This document shows positions 1 through 8,532 of a stretch of DNA of 64,000 nucleotides, piece after piece (position 1 is the first letter of the stretch; each line of letters starts with the position of its first letter). The stretch is taken from positions 1 to 64,000 of the forward strand of contig NZ_JAIXTC010000031.1 in NCBI RefSeq assembly GCF_027484365.1, read 5' to 3'. The translations under genes were made by a program, and so were the position numbers. Source of the DNA: Brevundimonas sp. Its GTDB lineage: Bacteria > Pseudomonadota > Alphaproteobacteria > Caulobacterales > Caulobacteraceae. The notes below the pieces were generated by a model, which saw only the letters and a list, made by a program, of their open reading frames with translations, did not search any database and had not been told where the DNA came from.

Positions 1-378
1 CGACGGAGCCCCGGCGCGAGCCGAAAATTCTCATCCGGTCCCCGTAACGCGAAAGCAGGGGGCCTCATCGGTTCCGGGCGACCGCCCGGGCTCCGTCGAC
101 TTCCCCGCAACTTCCGCCCAACGGGCAGGGAGCGACGACGCACGTCGGTCTGTCGTCCGACCAAGGCCCGACAGGTGGAGAAAGCCGGTTCACCTGCGGT
201 TCATCGCCGTCTTGTGACGGTTCGTTATCCATAAGGCTTGTCCGGTCTTGCCCGGCGTGCTGCTTATGCCGGCTTGAGCGCGCCCGTTCGGCGCGGCGTT
301 AGGGAGTGGGCGGTTGATCCAGACCGATGAGGGGGCCCTCGGGCTTCGACGACTTACGATCAGCACAGGAGGTCAGGC
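1..378. other. Non-coding region with several inverted repeats, possible structured RNA or leader
   Basis: No gene is visible here. The first 98 bases fold on themselves: positions 1-11 and 88-98 are a perfect 11-bp inverted repeat. Inside it lie a 4-bp stem with a GCGA tetraloop (12-23) and a 7-bp stem pairing 37-43 with 58-64, whose loop contains a GAAA tetraloop. Further inverted repeats are CAGGTG/CACCTG (172-177/191-196), GACGAC/GTCGTC (134-139/152-157) and CATAAG/CTTATG (230-235/263-268). I could not match tmRNA, RNase P, SRP RNA, 6S RNA or a cobalamin riboswitch by eye. The part next to the transporter start presumably holds its promoter and leader. The strand is unknown. Confidence 0.3.
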
Positions 379-2307
379 GTGAACATCGTCATCCTTCTTG
401 GGGTGTTCATCACCCTGGCGACCGGCATCCCGGTCCTGCTGCAGATTCTGAAACAGCACCCCAAGGGCCTGCTGATCTGTTTCTTCGCCGAGATGTGGGA
501 GCGCTTCTCCTTCTACGGCATGCGCGGCCTGCTGATCTTTTATCTGACCCAACATTTCCTCTTCCCCGACGAGCAGGCCTCCGGCCAGTACGGCACCTAT
601 GGCTCGCTGGTGTATCTGCTGCCGCTGATCGGCGGCATCGTCGCCGACCGCTACATCGGTACCCGCAAGGCCATCATGTTCGGCGCCATCCTGCTGGTCA
701 TGGGCCACGGGCTGATGGCTGTCGAAGGCAGCCCGGCCCAGCAGGTCCTGCGTTCGGGCGACCAGACCTATCAGGTCCAGAGCGTCGAGCGCGGCGAACT
801 GAACGTCGCCCAGGTTCTGGTCGATGGTCAGGCCTATGACTACACGACCGGCGAGAACGGCGCGGTCACCATCGCCGGCCTGCCGGCCGGTTCGCCCCTG
901 GCGACGGCTCCGATCCAGTCCGACGTGATCAAGTCGACCGGCGAGCCCTGGTTCTTCCTGGCCCTGTCCCTGATCATCATGGGCGTGGGCTTCCTGAAGC
1001 CGAACATCTCAACCCTCGTGGGTCAGCTGTATCCCCAGGGCGACCCGCGTCGGGATTCCGGCTTCACCCTCTACTACTACGGCATCAACCTCGGCGCCTT
1101 CTGGGCGGCGGTGCTGTGCGGCTACCTCGGTCAGAATTTCGGCTGGGGCTGGGGCTTCGGCCTCGCCGGCATCGGCATGGCTGTGGGCCTGCTGGTCTTC
1201 TGGCTGGGCAAACCCCTGCTGCAGGGCAAGGGCGAGAGCCCCTTCCCCGAGCTGATCAAACAGCCGGTCGCCGGCTTCCTGAACCGCGAAACCATCATCT
1301 ATCTGCTGGCCTTCGTCGGCGTCGCGGCCCTGTTCTTCATCGTGCCGAACCATACTCTGGTCGGTCAGGGACTGCTGCTGTCGACCATCGCGGCGATCGG
1401 CTTCGTTGTCTGGTTCATCGTCTTCAAGCTCAAGGGCGACAAGGTCGCGCGCGAGCGGATGATGCTGGCCATGGTGCTGATCTTCGGGTCTGCGGTCTTC
1501 TTCACCCTGTTCGAACAGGCCGGTTCCTCGCTGAACCTGTTCGCCGACCGTAACGTCGACCTGTCGCTGACGGGCGCGGCCGGGACCTTCCTGGGCATTC
1601 CCTACGGCACTCCGGCGCAGATGGCGGCGGCGGGCCTGCCGAGCACGGGTCTGTGGATCGACACCTCGATCACGGCCTCCCAGACCCAGTCGTTCAACGC
1701 CGGCTTCATCCTGATCTTCGCGCCGATCTTTGCGGCCCTGTGGGCCTTCCTGGCCCAGCGCAAGATGGACCCGAATCCGGTGATCAAGTTCGGCCTCGGC
1801 ATCATGCAGGTCGGCCTGGGCTTCCTGATCGTGGTCTGGGGCGCCAACTCCGGCATGGTTGACGACGCCTTCCGTACGCCTCTGGTTCTGCTGGGCTTCC
1901 TCTACATGCTGCACACGACGGGCGAGCTGTTCCTGTCGCCGGTGGGCCTGTCGGAGATCACGAAACTGTCGGTCGCCTCGATCGTCAGCTTCATGATGGC
2001 GGTCTGGTTCATGGCCTCCGCCATCGCCCACTTCCTGGGCGGCGAGATCGCCAAACTGGCCGGCACCGACACCATCGGCGGCGAGGTCTCGAACCCCGAG
2101 GCCGCGCTCCAGACCTCGCTTCAGACGTTCAATCTGATCGGTCTGTGGGGTGTCGGCATCGGCATCGGCTTCATCGTTCTCAGCTTCTTCATCGCGAAGT
2201 GGTCGAACGGGGTGAACGATCCGGACAACCACCCGGGACCGTCCCTGACGGACGCGGGTCGCGAGGACGGCAACGTCGCTCGCCCGAACGCCACCACGAC
2301 GGGCTGA
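379..2307 (+). CDS. POT/PTR2-family proton-dependent oligopeptide transporter
   Basis: A 642-residue inner-membrane protein of the POT family, which imports di- and tripeptides with protons. The first POT signature is seen as EMWERFSFYG (residues 38-47) and the second as YYYGINLG (232-239), with many hydrophobic segments around them. It is longer than the usual 450-500 residues. There is an extra N-terminal hydrophobic segment and a polar insert at about 115-188 between two membrane helices, probably periplasmic. The GTG start is chosen because AGGAGG lies at 367-372, six bases upstream. A strong terminator follows. The convergent neighbour is a TonB-dependent receptor, which could bring peptides across the outer membrane, but that link is inference. 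Confidence 0.93.
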   Translation: MNIVILLGVFITLATGIPVLLQILKQHPKGLLICFFAEMWERFSFYGMRGLLIFYLTQHFLFPDEQASGQYGTYGSLVYLLPLIGGIVADRYIGTRKAIMFGAILLVMGHGLMAVEGSPAQQVLRSGDQTYQVQSVERGELNVAQVLVDGQAYDYTTGENGAVTIAGLPAGSPLATAPIQSDVIKSTGEPWFFLALSLIIMGVGFLKPNISTLVGQLYPQGDPRRDSGFTLYYYGINLGAFWAAVLCGYLGQNFGWGWGFGLAGIGMAVGLLVFWLGKPLLQGKGESPFPELIKQPVAGFLNRETIIYLLAFVGVAALFFIVPNHTLVGQGLLLSTIAAIGFVVWFIVFKLKGDKVARERMMLAMVLIFGSAVFFTLFEQAGSSLNLFADRNVDLSLTGAAGTFLGIPYGTPAQMAAAGLPSTGLWIDTSITASQTQSFNAGFILIFAPIFAALWAFLAQRKMDPNPVIKFGLGIMQVGLGFLIVVWGANSGMVDDAFRTPLVLLGFLYMLHTTGELFLSPVGLSEITKLSVASIVSFMMAVWFMASAIAHFLGGEIAKLAGTDTIGGEVSNPEAALQTSLQTFNLIGLWGVGIGIGFIVLSFFIAKWSNGVNDPDNHPGPSLTDAGREDGNVARPNATTTG

Positions 2308-2329
2308 GCCGCGCGTCAGGCAAGAGAAA

Positions 2330-2360
2330 GGGCGGCGTCCTCGCGGGCGCCGCCCTTTTT
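2330..2360 (+). terminator. Rho-independent terminator of the POT transporter gene
   Basis: An 8-bp stem GGGCGGCG/CGCCGCCC (2330-2337/2348-2355) is followed by five T residues. It lies between convergent genes and may also stop transcripts from the minus strand, where the tail is less T-rich. Confidence 0.9.
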
Positions 2361-2376
2361 CGTCGGGGCCGGGGGC

Positions 2377-4410
2377 TCAGAACGTCTTGCGGACCTGGAC
2401 GAACAGCCACGGGCTCATCCGCGTCCCCCGCTCCTCTCGGAACGAAAGGGGGGCCGTATTCCGCGGTCCTGTATGGACGAACCGCTCCCGCCGGCTTTCG
2501 CGGTCTGTGGCATTGCCCAGGTCGAGCCGGAGTGTCAGGTCGGGCCGGGGCTTCCACTGACCATAGACGGTGACGAACGGCTCTTCCTCGATATAGCGGA
2601 CCTCGCGGATCCGGTACTGGACCGGGTCGTCGAGATTGCAGCCGTGGTCGAAGCCGTAGGACCAGCGCCCGCCCCGCAGATCCTGGTTGAAGCTGACGCC
2701 GCACCCGAACTGGATACGGCCGCTGATGCGCCGGTCCTGGCCCGTCAGCGGATCGGTGACGCCAGACTGGTCGAAACTCACTCGCGCCTGCAGCCGGGCG
2801 TTCGACAGGCCCAGACGATCCATGGGCAGGGTCACGGCGACCTGCTGCTGGTTTGACCATCCGTCGCCGATGTTCCCGACCGCCTCGAATCCGCCGCTCA
2901 GGGGGATGACGTCGATGATGTCCTCGAACTGGTAGCGACGCAGGGTGACGGTCAAGGCGCCCTCGCCCCAGAAGCGGCGTTCATAGACCGCCTCATAGGT
3001 CCAGAGCTTTGTCGGCTCCAGCTCGGGATTGCCGCCCTCGACCTGGTTCAGATCCACGTCGGCGGACGCGACGAAATCCTCGAAGTCGAGTTGCCCGACC
3101 GTCCGTTCGACCCTCAGGCGCAACTGGTGATCGGCGACCGGGGTCCAGGTCAGCTGCAGACGCGGCTTGGGATAGACGAAGGTCTCGGCCCGGTCGCTGT
3201 CGCCGGACTGACGGATCTCCGACACCTCGACCCGAAGGGCTGCCTCGGCCGTGAAGGTTGGGCTGGGCCGCCAGGTCGTCTGGCCGAAGACCTCACCGCG
3301 CAACTCCTCGACCTTCACCGAGGCGGAAGGCAGGGGGATGGGGACGCCGTTCTCGGCATAGGTCGTGGTGCTGTCGAGGAAGTTGTAGGCGGTTTCACCG
3401 CCGCCTTCGAAGGCCCAGCGATCCGACTGACGAAAGCGCAGCACGGCCCGGCCGATCGTCTCGCCGGCGGTTCCCTCGCCACCGAAGGCGACGCGGTTCT
3501 GACCGGAGAAGGAGCGCGATTCGTCGGTGTCGACCTCATAGCGCTGGAGGCCGGTCAGTTCGAGTTCCGTCCGCTCGCCCAGAGCACGGGTCCAGTTCAC
3601 GCCCAGTTCCGCCTCGACCTCGTCGCCTTCGTTCTCGACCCTCTCGTTCTGGCCGGTTCCGGAGCGGATCAGGGTGTCAATCGAGTTTTCGGCCTTGTTC
3701 CAGCCCAGCACGCCGTTGACCCTGAAGCGGCCGCCGCCGGTCAATCCCTGCCAGGCGGCCGTGCCTCGCACATTGCGGAACCGGTCCCAAAGATCGAGAT
3801 CGGCGGTCTGGATCGGGACGCCCGCTGCGTTGTAGCGACGACGATAGCCGTCCCCGGTGCCGTCGGTCCGGTCTGTGGTGGCGCTCAGCGAGGCCTCCAG
3901 CTGGTTCTCGCCCTCGCGGCGGGACCAGGACGCCTGCAGCAACGGCCCAAGGGCACCGTCGGGATAGACGTAGCTGTTGGCCTCCAGAACGGTCTCGATC
4001 TGCACCGTGCGTTTCAGCACGACATTGGCCACGACCGAGCGACCCTGCATGTCGATTCCCGGGGCGCCGCCCCGGATGAGCTCGATGCGCTCCACGCTCG
4101 CAGCGGATATGCGACGCAGGATCCCGTCGAGGCTGTCGGACTTGGAGGAGGGACGGTCACCGTCGATCAGGACGTTGCCGGCGGCGCCCGCGAAGCCGCG
4201 GGTGTCCGTATCGCCGGTGTCCAGGCCAAAGCCCGGCAGGCGGCCGATCATGTCCAGCGCCGTATCCGGACTGCTCTCGGCGAAGAAGGCGGGTTCGAAG
4301 ACGAGGACGCCCTGTTGCGCCGCATCGACCGCCGGCGCCCCGCTCTGGGCGGCGGCGGTGAACGGAGCCGCGACGAAGATCGTCGTCGCCAGCAAGAGCG
4401 CCCTGGTCAT
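2377..4410 (-). CDS. TonB-dependent outer-membrane receptor, first of a paralogous pair
   Basis: A 677-residue receptor with a signal peptide (about 1-22, cleavage near TAAAQS), a plug domain (about 50-170, with ERIELIRGGAPGIDMQG) and a long beta-barrel ending in the aromatic VRKTF typical of outer-membrane proteins. TonB-dependent receptors take up scarce or large substrates with energy from TonB-ExbBD. It resembles the next gene throughout, including the QQGVLVF segment just after the signal peptide, the RGGAPGIDMQG segment and the final KTF. No canonical TonB box is evident. The substrate cannot be read from sequence. It has its own upstream element (4456-4489). Confidence 0.93.
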   Translation of the reverse strand: MTRALLLATTIFVAAPFTAAAQSGAPAVDAAQQGVLVFEPAFFAESSPDTALDMIGRLPGFGLDTGDTDTRGFAGAAGNVLIDGDRPSSKSDSLDGILRRISAASVERIELIRGGAPGIDMQGRSVVANVVLKRTVQIETVLEANSYVYPDGALGPLLQASWSRREGENQLEASLSATTDRTDGTGDGYRRRYNAAGVPIQTADLDLWDRFRNVRGTAAWQGLTGGGRFRVNGVLGWNKAENSIDTLIRSGTGQNERVENEGDEVEAELGVNWTRALGERTELELTGLQRYEVDTDESRSFSGQNRVAFGGEGTAGETIGRAVLRFRQSDRWAFEGGGETAYNFLDSTTTYAENGVPIPLPSASVKVEELRGEVFGQTTWRPSPTFTAEAALRVEVSEIRQSGDSDRAETFVYPKPRLQLTWTPVADHQLRLRVERTVGQLDFEDFVASADVDLNQVEGGNPELEPTKLWTYEAVYERRFWGEGALTVTLRRYQFEDIIDVIPLSGGFEAVGNIGDGWSNQQQVAVTLPMDRLGLSNARLQARVSFDQSGVTDPLTGQDRRISGRIQFGCGVSFNQDLRGGRWSYGFDHGCNLDDPVQYRIREVRYIEEEPFVTVYGQWKPRPDLTLRLDLGNATDRESRRERFVHTGPRNTAPLSFREERGTRMSPWLFVQVRKTF

Positions 4411-4455
4411 TTCGAATCCTCTCCCTGAGAGGGTTCTGACGATCGGCTCCGTTGA

Positions 4456-4489
4456 TCTCCAGTTACAAGCGATACAGGTGGATTACATC
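4456..4489 (-). promoter_or_regulatory. Conserved 34-bp upstream element of receptor 1
   Basis: It reads TCTCCAGTTACAAGC, three variable bases, then ACAGGTGGATTACATC on the plus strand. It is 31/34 identical to the element upstream of the second receptor and sits 46 bases before the start codon. Two TTACA motifs are exactly 20 bp apart, so they lie on the same helix face, as expected for a direct-repeat operator or an activator/promoter module. The regulator is unknown. Confidence 0.65.
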
Positions 4490-4526
4490 GCTGAAATCTT
4501 CGCGGCGATGCTGTGACCAAGGCCGC

Positions 4527-6578
4527 TCAGAACGTCTTCTTGACCCGCAGGGACCAGAAGGTCCGGGGATCGACCGGACGCAGCTCGACGAATTCGATCG
4601 GACGGGCCGCCGAGCGGTCTGCATACACGGTGCGCTCGACCACGAAGTCGTCCCAGACATTGACCTGGGCCCGGAAGGACAGGCTCGGCGTCGGCTTGTA
4701 CTCGGCGTAGGCTTCGAAATAGTCGTGTCCGCGGAAGCCCGACGTCTGGTCCGGGTCGTAGGAGATCTGCTGCAGGCTATCGAGGTAGGTGACCGCCCAG
4801 TTGATCTTCCAGGCCGTGATGTCCTGCGAGATGGTGAAGCCGGGCTGGGACGGACGGACGCCCGAAATCGGGCGCGTCTGGCCGGTCGTCGGATCGGTGA
4901 CCTCGGTCTTGTTCCAGGTGTTGCGGAAGGCGAACTGTCCGCCGGAGAAGCCGGTCCAGTCCAGCGGCACGACGACGTTGACGGCCAGCTGGTCCAGCGT
5001 CCCGTCGCCGATGTTGCCGGTCGCCGACAGGTTTCCGGGCAGGGGCAGTCGATCGATCACGTCGATGATCTCGTCGTGGCGATAGCCGACCGAGACGATG
5101 CCGTCGCCGAGGAACCGACGTTCGTAGGTGATCTCGGAAATCCAGCGCTGTTCCGGCTCCAGGTCAACGTTGCCGCCGAAGACATTGTCGTCTTCCAGCT
5201 CCGACGAGGCGGCGAAGTCGCCGAAGTCCAGCTGGCCGAGTTCGCGCTCGAAGCGGAAACGGACCTGATTCTGCGGCATGGGCGTCCAGGTGACCTGCAC
5301 CCGCGGTTTGGCGAAGAAGAAGCTCTTCTCCTGATCGGCGTCGCCGGACTGGGTGATGGTCGACCCCTCCAGACGCAGGCCACCTTCGACGGTCAGGTTG
5401 GGACGCACGCGCCAGGTCGCCTTGGCGAAGGCCTCGCCGCGGGTCTCTTCGACGGTGACCGAGGCGGAAGGCAGGGGCACGTTAGTCCCGCCGACGCTGA
5501 AGGCCTGATCGACCGAGAGCATATTGTAGGCGACCTCGCCCCCGGCCTCGATCGTCATGGACGAAGACCGCTCCCAGCGCAGCAGGGAGCGCAGGATGGT
5601 TTCCGAGGATTCGCCGGTCGACTCGAACCGCTGCTCAGGACTGTCGACGGCGCCGAGTCGGGTCGATGAGACCGAGGCGCTGTCGAAGTCGCTCCATTCG
5701 CGGATGAAGCGGGTCTCCGAGACCAGTCCGTCACGCATCGGGCGGGTAAAGACCGCCCCGACCTCGCCGTTCGTCCCGTCTTCCTCATAGCTGTTCTGGC
5801 GCAACACGCCGGGCGCATCCTGGCGGCTCCAGTTGCGGTAGTCATTCTGGCCGAGGCGGGCGGTCAAGTCGATCTTGCCGCCCATGAAGGCGTTTGCGTA
5901 GTTGCCGCGAACGCCTTGTCCGCCGCCCTGCTGATCGTTGAAATAGCCCTCGTCCCGCAGGACCGTGCCGTCGGGACGGGTGCGGATGACGCGGCCTACG
6001 CCGTTGGCGTCGCTGGTCGAGACGCCGTCCGACAGGGTGAAGCCCCAGACCCGGTCGCCCTCGCGGGCGGTGAACTGGTAGCTGCCGTTGGCGACGTCCT
6101 GTCCGCCCTCGAAGAGGAAATAGTTGCCGGTCAGAATGTGCTCGACGCTGGACTGGGTCTTGGTGATGACGTTCACGACGACCGAATAGCCCTGCATGTC
6201 GATGCCGGGCGCGCCGCCGCGGACCAGTTCGATGCGCTCGACCTGGGCGACCAGGGTACGGCCCAGCACCGAGGAGCCGGCGTCGTTCTTGGAGGCCGGG
6301 CGGGCGCCGTTGATCAGGATGTTGCCGACCGCGCCTTCGAAGCCGCGCGAGCCATCGCCGTCCTGGACCGAGAAGCCGGGGATACGGTTGACCATGTCGA
6401 GCGCCGTGTTCGGACGCTGGTCGGCGAAGAAGTCGGGGGTGAAGACCAGGACGCCCTGCTGGCTGGCCTCGGCCTGGGGCGGATTGGCCGCCTCCGACGG
6501 CGGAGGCGTTGTCTGAGCGAGGGCGCTCCCGCCTGTGAACAGTATGGCCGTCGTGGCCAGAAGAATGGTCTTGGTCAT
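4527..6578 (-). CDS. TonB-dependent outer-membrane receptor, second of a paralogous pair
   Basis: A 683-residue paralogue of the preceding receptor. It has a signal peptide (about 1-22, cleavage after ALA), a plug domain containing ERIELVRGGAPGIDMQG, and a beta-barrel ending in VKKTF. Segments shared with the first copy include QQGVLVF, PLPSASV, LEPE and NIGDG, which points to a duplication followed by divergence. The gap to the first receptor (4411-4526) holds an independent copy of the shared upstream element, so the two genes are probably co-regulated rather than one operon. The substrate is unknown. A role in peptide or siderophore uptake is possible but not shown. Confidence 0.93.
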   Translation of the reverse strand: MTKTILLATTAILFTGGSALAQTTPPPSEAANPPQAEASQQGVLVFTPDFFADQRPNTALDMVNRIPGFSVQDGDGSRGFEGAVGNILINGARPASKNDAGSSVLGRTLVAQVERIELVRGGAPGIDMQGYSVVVNVITKTQSSVEHILTGNYFLFEGGQDVANGSYQFTAREGDRVWGFTLSDGVSTSDANGVGRVIRTRPDGTVLRDEGYFNDQQGGGQGVRGNYANAFMGGKIDLTARLGQNDYRNWSRQDAPGVLRQNSYEEDGTNGEVGAVFTRPMRDGLVSETRFIREWSDFDSASVSSTRLGAVDSPEQRFESTGESSETILRSLLRWERSSSMTIEAGGEVAYNMLSVDQAFSVGGTNVPLPSASVTVEETRGEAFAKATWRVRPNLTVEGGLRLEGSTITQSGDADQEKSFFFAKPRVQVTWTPMPQNQVRFRFERELGQLDFGDFAASSELEDDNVFGGNVDLEPEQRWISEITYERRFLGDGIVSVGYRHDEIIDVIDRLPLPGNLSATGNIGDGTLDQLAVNVVVPLDWTGFSGGQFAFRNTWNKTEVTDPTTGQTRPISGVRPSQPGFTISQDITAWKINWAVTYLDSLQQISYDPDQTSGFRGHDYFEAYAEYKPTPSLSFRAQVNVWDDFVVERTVYADRSAARPIEFVELRPVDPRTFWSLRVKKTF

Positions 6579-6630
6579 CGCCTAGGGTTCCCCTCGTTGC
6601 TGGGGAAGGTGTGACGACCGGTCGCATTCA

Positions 6631-6664
6631 TCTCCAGTTACAAGCCGGACAGGTGGATTACATC
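6631..6664 (-). promoter_or_regulatory. Conserved 34-bp upstream element of receptor 2
   Basis: Same element as at 4456-4489, with only three internal bases changed. It lies 53 bases upstream of the receptor start. The two TTACA motifs (6638-6642 and 6658-6662) again have 20-bp spacing, and a third ATTACA lies at 6674-6679. Conservation of this segment in otherwise different intergenic DNA argues for function. Confidence 0.65.
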
Positions 6665-6698
6665 TTCGACAGCATTACAGCGTTGCAATCTTCACGGC

Positions 6699-7238
6699 TT
6701 ATTCCGGCGAATACTGTGGCGATTCCGCGCCGTCATTTGACGATGTGACGTCTTCACTCTGCGGGGCCGCCGTCTCTATCCGGCTCCATCGAAGGGCGCG
6801 TTCGCCGGCGTAGTCCGGGCGGGGCTGGTCGAAGCCGAAGGCGCGCGAACCGTCGGACAGGGGATCGGGCGATGGTCCAGCGACCTCGACGATCCGGCTC
6901 GGGCCGACGGGGGTCGGCATGGGCATTCGGGGCGTCGGGTCCCCCAGGGATGCGTCGCCGACCCAGGCGGGCGGAGGCAGGGTCTCGTCCAGGGGGAGGT
7001 CTGCGACCCGTTCGAGCGCCGCCCGGTCGAAGCCGTCTCTCAGGGCCCCGACCTCCATCGTCTCGCCGGGCAGAACCTCGGGTTCGACCGCATGGACAAC
7101 CGCGATGGCGAGGCCGCGTCCGAACGACGAGGCTGTCTCAGATCCGCCGAGCATGAAGGCCCCGGCTCCGATGAGTCCGGCCAGGGCCAGGGCCCCGAGG
7201 CCAAGGCGGATGTCGGTGCGGGACAGGGGGTGGGCCAT
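6699..7238 (-). CDS. Hypothetical single-pass membrane protein
   Basis: A 179-residue protein that I do not recognise. An N-terminal hydrophobic segment (about 11-31, LGLGALALAGLIGAG) would anchor it in the inner membrane or act as a signal sequence. The rest is proline-rich and acidic (for example DETLPPPAW and PTPRMPMPTP) and probably periplasmic and partly disordered. The reading frame stays open much further upstream, but that extension overlaps the divergent TraB-like gene. The ATG at 7238 gives a sensible membrane anchor, so I prefer it. The divergent promoters would lie in 7239-7370. Confidence 0.6.
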   Translation of the reverse strand: MAHPLSRTDIRLGLGALALAGLIGAGAFMLGGSETASSFGRGLAIAVVHAVEPEVLPGETMEVGALRDGFDRAALERVADLPLDETLPPPAWVGDASLGDPTPRMPMPTPVGPSRIVEVAGPSPDPLSDGSRAFGFDQPRPDYAGERALRWSRIETAAPQSEDVTSSNDGAESPQYSPE

Positions 7239-7370
7239 GGCGGTCGGGACCTGGACGAGAGAGGGTGGCAGCGAAACCCGGCGTCGGCGGTGGAGTTCCG
7301 TCGCCAATGCCACGCTTGAGCCACAACCGATGCGGATGGTCCAGTTCGACATCGGGCAGGGAATTCGAAC

Positions 7371-8321
7371 ATGAGACCATGGCTGACGGGACTGGCTGTG
7401 ATCGCGATCCTGGCAGGGGCGGTCCCCGCCCTTGCCCAGGACGTCGTCGCCGCCCAGCAGGAAGACCGGGTCGACGACATCGTCGTCACCGCGCGCCGGG
7501 CCGGAGCGCCGATGTGGACCGTCACCCGCGGGGACAGCACCGTCATCCTGGTGGGATCGATCAGCGGCGTGCCGCGCGACTTCGCCTGGCGGCCCGAGGC
7601 GCTTCAGACCGCCACCGCCCGCTCGCAACGCGTGCTGTATCCGACCGAGGGCCGGGCCTCGATGAGCGACCTGCTGCGTCTGATGTGGCGCATCCGCACG
7701 ATTACAAATCTTCCCGAAGGGACGACCACCGCCGACTATCTGCCTGCGGATCTTCAGGCCCGGCTGGAGGGCTTGATGGTCGATGAAGGTGATCGCTGGC
7801 GCACCCAGAGTCTGGTCGGCCTTGGTTTCGACCTGCTGGAAAAGGCGGGTCGCGAGCGTCGTGGATCGGGGGCCGCCGATGTCGTCCGGCGAGCGGCGCG
7901 TGAGGCACGGCTCCCCGGTGAACCGGTGGGGATCATCCGCGGCGACGAGATGGTCGAGGGTCTGATCTCCAATCCTCCGGCCCAGTATGTCCCTTGCATC
8001 GCGGTCGCCATCGCCGCCGCCGAGGCCGGTCCGGACGGAGCCGTCGAGCGGCTGGAGGCGTGGCGGTCGTTGCGGGTCGCCGATGTGCTGGCCAATCCGC
8101 TGGATCAGGCCCTGAACCTGTGCTGGCCGTCCGGCGATCCGGACATCGCCCCCGCCCTGCGCGAGCAGTGGCGCGTGGCGACCGGTACGGCACTCGATCA
8201 GCCTGGAGTCACCATGGGCGTCGCGCCCCTGCGCATCCTCGCCGAGCCCGGCGGCGTGCTGGACCAGCTGGAAGCCGAAGGCGCCGACATCCTCGGGCCG
8301 GACTGGAAGGCCGAGCCCTGA
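7371..8321 (+). CDS. TraB/GumN-family periplasmic protein
   Basis: A 316-residue secreted protein with a signal peptide (about 1-22, cleavage after ALA). The core starts near PMWTVTRGDSTVILVGSI, which fits the TraB/GumN fold ('W.v..g.s.v.llGs.H'). Members resemble TIKI-type metalloproteases, but biochemical roles in bacteria are poorly known. The usual His of the first motif appears as Ser in VGSISG, so catalysis is uncertain. Residues 35-43 (DDIVVTARR) look like a TonB box, which is unusual outside receptors. ATG 7371 is the natural start given the signal peptide. Confidence 0.7.
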   Translation: MRPWLTGLAVIAILAGAVPALAQDVVAAQQEDRVDDIVVTARRAGAPMWTVTRGDSTVILVGSISGVPRDFAWRPEALQTATARSQRVLYPTEGRASMSDLLRLMWRIRTITNLPEGTTTADYLPADLQARLEGLMVDEGDRWRTQSLVGLGFDLLEKAGRERRGSGAADVVRRAAREARLPGEPVGIIRGDEMVEGLISNPPAQYVPCIAVAIAAAEAGPDGAVERLEAWRSLRVADVLANPLDQALNLCWPSGDPDIAPALREQWRVATGTALDQPGVTMGVAPLRILAEPGGVLDQLEAEGADILGPDWKAEP

Positions 8322-8337
8322 CCGGACTCCAAAACAC

Positions 8338-8389
8338 CGTCCGAAGCGTCCGAAGCGTCCGATGCGTCCGATGCGTTCGAAGCGTCCGG
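8338..8389. repeat. Short tandem repeat, 9-bp unit
   Basis: About 5.8 copies of CGTCCGAAG, with variants CGTCCGATG (twice) and CGTTCGAAG, begin 16 bases after the TraB-like stop codon. The unit is a multiple of three, but no gene covers it. It may vary in length between strains. Confidence 0.8.
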
Positions 8390-8532
8390 CCAATCCACGA
8401 CCTCCTCAGTTCCCGGGACGCAGGGAGAGAAGTGTAAGGTCGTTCTGGACAGTGATGGATAAAAGGCGCTTCAGCAGGGCCGCGCCTTGATTCGATTGAG
8501 GGAACCGGCGCGTCTGATGATGGGTATGGGCG

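Noticed and set aside
1..378. Cobalamin riboswitch, tmRNA, SRP RNA or RNase P RNA
   Set aside because: CCCCGCAACT hints at a B12 box, but the other conserved boxes are missing. None of the other RNA signatures is present.
8338..8389. Possible CRISPR array
   Set aside because: Units are contiguous 9-mers without spacers, and no cas genes are nearby.
7239..8393. Upstream extension of the 179-residue membrane protein to 564 codons
   Set aside because: It runs antisense through the TraB-like gene. The membrane anchor begins at ATG 7238.
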